DNA of 64,000 bases. It comes from Enoplolaimus lenunculus. Lineage: Eukaryota; Nematoda; Enoplea; Enoplida; Thoracostomopsidae. Both the position numbers and the translations under genes were made by a program. The stretch covers positions 390,916 to 454,915 of the forward strand of contig JASANG010002570.1 in the NCBI GenBank assembly GCA_030248215.1, read 5' to 3'. Position 1 is the first letter of the stretch; every line of letters begins with the position of its first letter. The notes under the pieces were generated by a model. The model was given only the letters and a program-made list of their open reading frames with translations, ran no database searches and was not told the origin of the DNA. Positions 58,901 to 64,000 of this stretch are shown here, in pieces.

Positions 58901-61900
58901 ACATGACGCTTAAGAGAACCGATAGGAATTTGTGGGAAATCTAAACCTAACCACCATATATGAAGTATCATTGAGAAAGATCGGAGTTTCACGAAGCATT
59001 TTATGTTCTGTATCTGGGGTCAAATGGTGGATGTCCGTCCGGAAAGAATCTCAGGAACCGCTAAACCGATTTTGATAAACTTTTTTGTTTGAAAGCCAAT
59101 TATCTTGGGGTGTCAACCTCACATTGGGGTTTTCAAATTTTAAGCCGTTTATTAGCTACAGGCTAATTTGCCTAATTAGTTAGGCCTAAATTAGGACTTT
59201 CTACTTTATTTCACTTATTATTACAGTTACAAACAATCTTATTTCAGCACTAAAGTGTTTTTGGGTGCGAGGAATCTGAATGGACTGTTTACAAACCTCC
59301 ATAACCGATAAATGAATAGTTAGCTAATAACTAATTTGCATATAACCTTAATTGCTTGCGCGCGTTCGAGCTTCGCTCAATAAATGTAGTCCCATTACGA
59401 CTGGTAATACCATGTAAACTGATCATTTCAGCCGATTTTTTTCCATCATAAGCGCAAGAGGTATTAAAATTTCATGGTGACGGTGAGATTTAATTATAAG
59501 CCAGCAAGCGTAATTCATGGCATTCCAACGCACTGGTAAATAGGTATGGGAGTCTCGATATCAGTCTCAAGTCTCGAAAATTCCTGAGACTCCTGTAGTC
59601 TCAGTTTAAGTCTCTGTCTCAGCTTTTGAAAAGTCTCAGGTTTATAAACTAAAACTTCGTTAGTGATACCAGACAGAGGTGCCAGTTGTGGCAAATTGTT
59701 TTATTTAAAATTTATGATTGTTATACCAAATGTGGTTGTATAGCGATTTGCGGAATAGACTTACGACTGCAATATATGTGTATATGTGCATATGTATCTG
59801 GCGTTTTGCTTTGGGGCACAAGACAAAAGTCCTTCCACTCGGCAAATTTCCCCAATTCCTCCATGTTCAGCGCCCCTCACTGTGAAAATCCCTCTGGGTT
59901 CGCAATTTCGTATGAAATCTGTAGGAAAAACACATGGGCTCTGTTTACCGAAAAGATCAGTAAACGCAATGCAGCTCATTTGCCCGTTTGTGTGCTCCTG
60001 TGCTGTTGATTGTGCGTAGTACCATGCGTTGCTAGTTGCCCTGACCCAATGTGCAGCTGCCTTGCCCAAATGTTGCCGTTGCCCTTCCTTGTGATGCCTT
60101 TGATTTGCCCTATTGTTTGTTGCTAATTGCTTGAGTGATCGCCTGATCGCACACACGCCTAGCCGAACCTTTCTTGACTACGAGCGCCTTTGCGCTTTTA
60201 AATTGTCTATTGGCATATGGACTCCTTTTTTAGGAATAATATTGATATTATATTCAATTAACGTCAATACATAACCCCTAAAAGGAAAAAACATAATATG
60301 TATCACCAATTTCACTTATGGTGAGTGTGGTCCGAGCAATTTAAACAGAACGAATCAACTAAGGGTTTATTTCACCAATATTGGAAAAAGAAAATTAAAA
60401 TAAATTCTTCGGTGGCATGCACTTTTCATTTCCCGGCTTCGTGTCCGGTAAATTGATAACATATGTGCATGCCATGCGAACTCTTTGTATAACATACGCT
60501 GCACGGAACACCACCAAACAGGTATAATGCAATGGCACATGTACATTATACCTATACATGTATTATCATATTCCTCGACACGGAAGGAAATTGTCTGGGG
60601 TCTGGAAATCCGGACTCTTATTCCGATTCAGAAACCCTGGCTGATAGATATTACTTTCAGCTATATATTTCAGACGTACGTTTCGGCTGGATCCCTGGTA
60701 TCAACGTCTCAATATACCCAAGCGTCTGTAAATGCTCAACAATCACGTACTGGTGGAGGTGGATCATTGCCATGTTCAGGAAGTCACGGGTCTTTATCAT
60801 CGAAATCATCCGCCCATCAAACAGCGAGTAAGAAACTAGACATATTACTGTTACTAAGCAACGACTAACGATAAGGAATATAGCATATGTGTTAAAGAGA
60901 AATCGTGCTGATCGTGCAAATTAATCTCGAAGCGTAGCGCGTAGCATCTTAGCATAGTTTACCTGCTAATTTGACGTCTTTGGTTGATATCTGCGATGGC
61001 TCGTATGCTGTGCAACTCTACAATATCCATCCCGTTTGTTTCAGGACAAATAGAAAGAACCTCGTGGTCAGCCGCGGCAGGGACAACAACGGCGGCGACA
61101 ACTGCCGCAACAGGTACAGCAAGTAGTCCATTGGATAAAGTATCCTCGTCGCCGCGAAGTGGTAGTCTTGTTGGAAGGTTGACTCAACACAAAACGGCTC
61201 GAATTAGCGTGGGTGCAATGGAAAAAGACAAAATTCATTCTGCGACCTCAGCTTCGCTGGGTACCGCTTCGACTAGGGTGGGCGCGACTGGCAATGGTGT
61301 GGCTAGTGCGCATCAGTCCAGTGGGACGAAACTTGTTAATCAGGTAAGAATATGTTTATATACAAGTGGGATATGCTATATATGTATAAGAATGGCTGAC
61401 ATTACAACGCCAACGTTATTGGCCGTGCAGTAGGGTGGCGCTATAATTATGTGGCGCCGTCCGTCAACTTGCAGCATTGTACTCGAATTGTCGAACCTCA
61501 TCGGACGGTAATTCACGTATAATGCCGTACGATGACGGACGGCGACCGATGATATTAATGTTTTATAATATTTTAAAAAAGTATATCGCCAGCCTTATGA
61601 TTTTGGTTGAAGTTGAGTGATTTTTGTTGAAAATAATAGTTGCGGTATTACAGATTTGGAAGCAGTTTAAAAATTTTCGTTTGTTCATGGCAAAGAATAT
61701 AGAAAGTTGTTAATTAGCGTAAAGAAAATAGTGACATGTATACAAGGCGTCGCAATTGTAGAACGTCGAAGTTTGACATGTGTATTAAGCCATTTTTGAT
61801 CCTGCAAATCAAAATGAGTTGCAGACACTTTCAGCATCGTGAGTTAACAGCTATGTGATATTGTAGCCACATGGCTGTGGGCCGTTTATTGAAAGACCTA

Positions 61901-63970
61901 CCAGCAGTTGGCGACAGGTTCTGCAGTCTTTTGGGAATACGGGTGGTGTAAGCTCTATTACTGGGACCTCTTTGCTATGCATCGTTACACGTGTCAATTT
62001 TTGAAACTGTCTTGCGTTAACCCAACCATAACTCAAAAATTGCGTTAACCCTACCCTCAAACGTGTCACAGCTCTATCCTAGTACGTGTTAGAGAGCATT
62101 TCTTAACACGTGTTAGGGTAGGACTAACGCAATTTTTGCGTTATGGTAGGATTAACGAATGATAATTTTTAAATTTGACACGTGTTAACCCAACCTTATA
62201 CTGTTTTCGGTGGCAACATGACATTTTTTATTATGAACGATGCATTAGACGTACGTATGTAGTTTTTTCTGGCTTCTGTCGACCCCGTTGTGTTTCTTGT
62301 CTATATTTGTCCTTATTGCTGCTGCTTGTTTCGTTAAAGTTGTTTTGATAAATTAAGTACGTAGTACGCAGGATCGCATACGCAATATTTTAGCAACAAA
62401 TACGATAGAGACTGATTTAGTATGTTGGGTGCCGTATACTAAGTCGTGATTCGGATATTTTTAAGTGTGCGCTCTGAGTAGGTATGTTCCAATGACATTT
62501 ACCCCTGTAATAGGGTGCTCGGTAACAATTAATAATAAATCGTAGCTATGCTGGTTGTTTTTGCCTTGAAATAGATTAAAACGAGCAATGTATGTTTAGA
62601 AAATGTCAATCGTTGTATTATTAGAGTACTAGTATCGTATTAGAATAATCGATATTATTTTGAAAACACGTCTCGGCACTAGGTATAAACAAGCGTTAAT
62701 GTCTTTTAACAAGAATATGCAACTTACCAAATAGTGCTATGGTACCAAATGTAGCCGCAGAAAAAAGTATAAGCGGTTCAATGAATTCATTTAATCACCA
62801 GGGTCAGGGTGCAACCGGAATTCCGGTTCCGGCATTTTTTCACCTTCCGGTTACGGTTATTTAAAAATTCCGGTGTTATAATTTGGCCGTTTTCTTAACT
62901 TTGCTAATTTTCAAGAATCTCTTTTGAAAGCCACTTGTACTCCGAATATAAGCCAATGATGGTGGATTTCACTTCAGTCGACGACCAAAATCTAAAATAC
63001 AACAAATAAAATAAATACCTATGTTCGACTAAGGTTGTTTCACAAATAATAGAGCAAAAAATACGATTAAAATGAAATTTTTGCTGAAATGCATTTTTCA
63101 CTTTCCGGTTCCGGTAAATTGTAATTCCGGTAGCACCTGACCAGGATACAGATGCGATCAAACACTCTTGGTATAAATAAATGAAACTAGGCGGTGCACA
63201 GCAGTGTTCCAACGCAACGAAATTTAGTCGGAATCGAAAGTGCTACGAAAAATGAACCATATTCAGGGTGCAACCGGAATTCCGGTTCCCGCATTTTTTC
63301 ACCTTTCAGATCCGGTAGCTTTTTACCGGAATGTAAAATTCCGGTATTAAAATTTGGTTGGTGGAAATTAAGATATTTTACTAAACAATGACGTTAAAAA
63401 TTGAACAGATTTCATTAGTATACTATGCAAACCTTGACAACGCCGAAAATAAACCATCTAAGTCAGATTTCGCTTCGATGGATTATGTAAATCTAAAATA
63501 CAGCAGATAAAGTGAATGCTTATCTCCAACTTGGGTTTTATCACCAATAATATTGTAAAAAACAAAATTAAAATTCATTTTTCGGTGGCATGTATTTTTT
63601 ATTTTCCGTTTCCGGTAATTTTTTCAAATTTCGGTTCCGGTAAATTGTAATTCCGGTTGCACGCGGCGTATCATATATACATGTAACGGTAAAGTCAACC
63701 AGCGCGGACCAAACGCCACGCGGAAAGGTGGCACGATCCTAAACACAGTGGATCTGTAACTACATAGTGTATAATTGCAAAGTGGCACTGTATGTTGCGC
63801 AGGTGCAGCAACATAAAGGACAAAAACAACAACAACAACAAACAGAACACAAACAACAAGGATTGCCAGAACGAAGTAGCACGCAGGGTGCAACATTGTG
63901 CGATTCCGGAAAGGAAACGATGCCTTTGGTGTTGTCGCCAGAACTGAACCAGATCGAATCTGTTAGTTAG
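49994..63970 (+). CDS. CTTNBP2/CTTNBP2NL-like coiled-coil protein (CortBP2 domain)
   Basis: Ten coding exons: 49994-50092, 51366-51599, 52678-52767, 53069-53204, 54629-54753, 55050-56655, 58395-58780, 60674-60827, 61045-61343, 63803-63970; 3297 nt, about 1098 aa, all in phase. The CortBP2 N-terminal domain spans about 83-290: FSVTDLRKLMSLWEGELQAR, then YGRVGLADPLAALQRD, then VVRDLETERSRHAAESAQGD and MLEKDRERLKQE, closely matching human CTTNBP2NL (LEGELEARDLVIEALK, SDPLMALQRDFE, GDDVTYMLEKERERL). Coiled coil continues to about 290. The rest is Ser/Thr/Gly-rich with SSPRSGPMSRILMQRL- and SSPRSGSLVGRLTQHK-like blocks and a Gln-run C-terminus. Relatives bind cortactin and the STRIPAK phosphatase complex at cortical actin. 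Exon 1 has no homology support: it was chosen because it gives an ATG, stays open for 33 codons and joins exon 2 in phase where an in-frame TAG excludes a start. An extra exon in 61344-63802 cannot be excluded. FILIP1 is the other relative sharing this domain. Confidence 0.88.
50250..50460 (-). repeat. Second tRNA-derived repeat family (copy 2)
   Basis: The complement carries GGCAGCGTGGTTAGTGGTAG, a tRNA-like head with an A-box-like segment. The adjoining TGCCCTATAAGAACCTCA and TTCTTCCATGTTTTTG parallel 17250-17325. It lies in the first intron of the CTTNBP2-like gene. Confidence 0.5.
50571..51238. mobile_element. CAGGGTGCAACCGG-type repeat, long composite copy
   Basis: The left end is CAGGATGCAACCAGAAAT and the right end AATTCCGGTTGCACCCTG. 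The length (668) is about twice that of other copies, and the middle carries TTAGCCT-type sequence near 50880-50960. It is therefore probably two ends with foreign sequence between. The flanking octamers do not match. Confidence 0.5.
51934..52366. mobile_element. GGTGGCGCTATAC-type palindromic MITE, expanded (copy 5)
   Basis: Ends CCCTACCCTATACTTTTG and ACAAGTAAAGCGCAACCC bound an interior expanded by a 17-21-base tandem unit, CGTCACCCGTTTGGCGCCGT and variants, repeated about a dozen times. Several frames stay open through it as artefacts. It lies in the second intron of the CTTNBP2-like gene. Confidence 0.75.
53365..54177. mobile_element. GC-rich foldback element with TTCTGGCTTCTCCACAGC ends
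   Basis: TCTGGCTTCTCCACAGC near 53371 and its inverted copy GCTGTGGAGAAGCCAGA near 54160 bound about 800 bases. Beside each end lies a block of CCCCCCAGCAAA and CCCCCCAGGAAA motifs, including a local palindrome around TTTGCTGGGGGGTCCC. The middle is AT-rich. It lies in the fourth intron of the CTTNBP2-like gene. Confidence 0.75.
57834..58257. mobile_element. GATGTGCCGAT-type hAT-like MITE with readable duplication
   Basis: The ends TAGGGATGTGCCGATACG and CCGCACAAACCTA are flanked by GTTCTAAC (57826-57833) and GTTCTGAC (58258-58265), identical at seven of eight positions. It lies about 140 bases before exon 7 of the CTTNBP2-like gene. This is the best preserved left terminus of the family in the window. 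Confidence 0.88.
59540..59645. repeat. AGTCTC-rich repeat
   Basis: GAGTCTCGATATCAGTCTCA, AGTCTCGAAAATTCCTGAG, AGACTCCTGTAGTCTCAG and further copies give about eight AGTCTC or GAGACT motifs in 100 bases, in the intron 58781-60673. Confidence 0.6.
61433..61594. mobile_element. GGTGGCGCTATAC-type palindromic MITE (copy 6)
   Basis: The left end GGGTGGCGCTATAATTATG and right end AAGTATATCGCCAGCC enclose GCGCCGTCCGTCAAC and GATGACGGACGGCG arms. It begins 90 bases after exon 9 of the CTTNBP2-like gene. Confidence 0.8.
62005..62200. repeat. Foldback repeat, TTGCGTTAACCC arms
   Basis: Left: TTGCGTTAACCCAACCATAA and ATTGCGTTAACCCTACC. Right: GGTAGGACTAACGCAATTTT and TGCGTTATGGTAGGATTAACG, so the arms are inverted around TCTATCCTAGTACGTGTTAG. 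ACGTGTTA/TAACACGT motifs recur. It lies in the last intron of the CTTNBP2-like gene. Confidence 0.7.
62805..63139. mobile_element. CAGGGTGCAACCGG-type hAT-like MITE with readable duplication
   Basis: CAGGGTGCAACCGGAATTCC at the left and TAATTCCGGTAGCACCTG at the right form the inverted ends. The flanks are ACCAGGGT (62797-62804) and ACCAGGAT (63140-63147), seven of eight identical. At 335 bases it serves as the reference length for this family. Confidence 0.88.
63264..63664. mobile_element. CAGGGTGCAACCGG-type hAT-like MITE, adjacent copy
   Basis: CAGGGTGCAACCGGAATTCC at the left and AATTCCGGTTGCACGCGG at the right bound about 400 bases. The flanking octamers do not match, so the insertion is older or the right end is altered. 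Its interior block (ATCTAAAATACAGCAGATAA, GTGAATGCTTATCTCC) differs from the neighbour at 62805 and resembles 51065-51110. Confidence 0.75.
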
Positions 63971-64000
63971 TTCATTGATGACTGCAAGTGGGAGAGGTAA

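Noticed and set aside
59761-60156. Minus-strand ORF of 131 codons with possible protein-like sequence
   Set aside because: It has no recognisable family, lies inside an intron of the CTTNBP2-like gene, and contains a repeated TTGCC-type sequence that would keep it open by chance.

Overview
This is a stretch of an intron-rich, AT-rich animal nuclear genome. Five split protein-coding genes can be assembled exon by exon with GT/AG boundaries and matching codon phases. All five are known metazoan families. The organism looks like an invertebrate bilaterian, because of long repeat-filled introns, a Jun gene split by an intron, and degraded non-LTR retrotransposons of the R1/I and CR1/L2 kind. I cannot name the phylum from the sequence. 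There is no sign of bacterial organisation: no operons, CRISPR array or prophage.

Layout. 1-4423: repeats only. 4424-12835, minus strand: RIOK3-type atypical kinase, 11 coding exons, 563 aa. 12836-17941: intergenic repeats (tRNA-derived elements, a GGACAGTTG minisatellite, a foldback element). 17942-27368, plus strand: ANKRD13-type ubiquitin-binding ankyrin protein, 12 exons, 678 aa, four UIMs. 29886-30809, plus strand: ROMO1, 2 exons, 79 aa. 30810-41946: about 11 kb of repeats, including a transposon carrying two other transposons inside it. 41947-45423, minus strand: a very long Jun bZIP factor, 2 exons, 981 aa. 45424-49993: repeats and a reverse-transcriptase relic. 49994-63970, plus strand: CTTNBP2/CTTNBP2NL-like coiled-coil protein, 10 exons, about 1098 aa, whose stop codon lies 31 bases before the window ends.

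The genes are independent housekeeping or regulatory loci: cytoplasmic pre-40S maturation kinase, ubiquitin-dependent endocytic adaptor, inner mitochondrial membrane protein, AP-1 transcription factor, and actin/STRIPAK-linked scaffold. RIOK3 and ANKRD13 are divergent, ANKRD13 and ROMO1 are in tandem, ROMO1 and Jun are convergent, and Jun and CTTNBP2 are divergent. I see no functional cluster.

The most distinctive content is the non-coding repeat landscape. At least two hAT-like non-autonomous families are present (ends TAGGGATGTGCCGAT and CAGGGTGCAACCGG), with 8-bp target-site duplications readable in several copies. A GGTGGCGCTATAC-ended palindromic MITE has six copies, one of them touching an ANKRD13 splice donor. 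There are also tRNA-derived elements with an unusually conserved leader, and a near-identical 340-bp repeat pair on both sides of Jun. Among the genes, Jun stands out: it has Thr-Pro in place of both JNK-target Ser-Pro sites, and two of its five zipper leucines are replaced.
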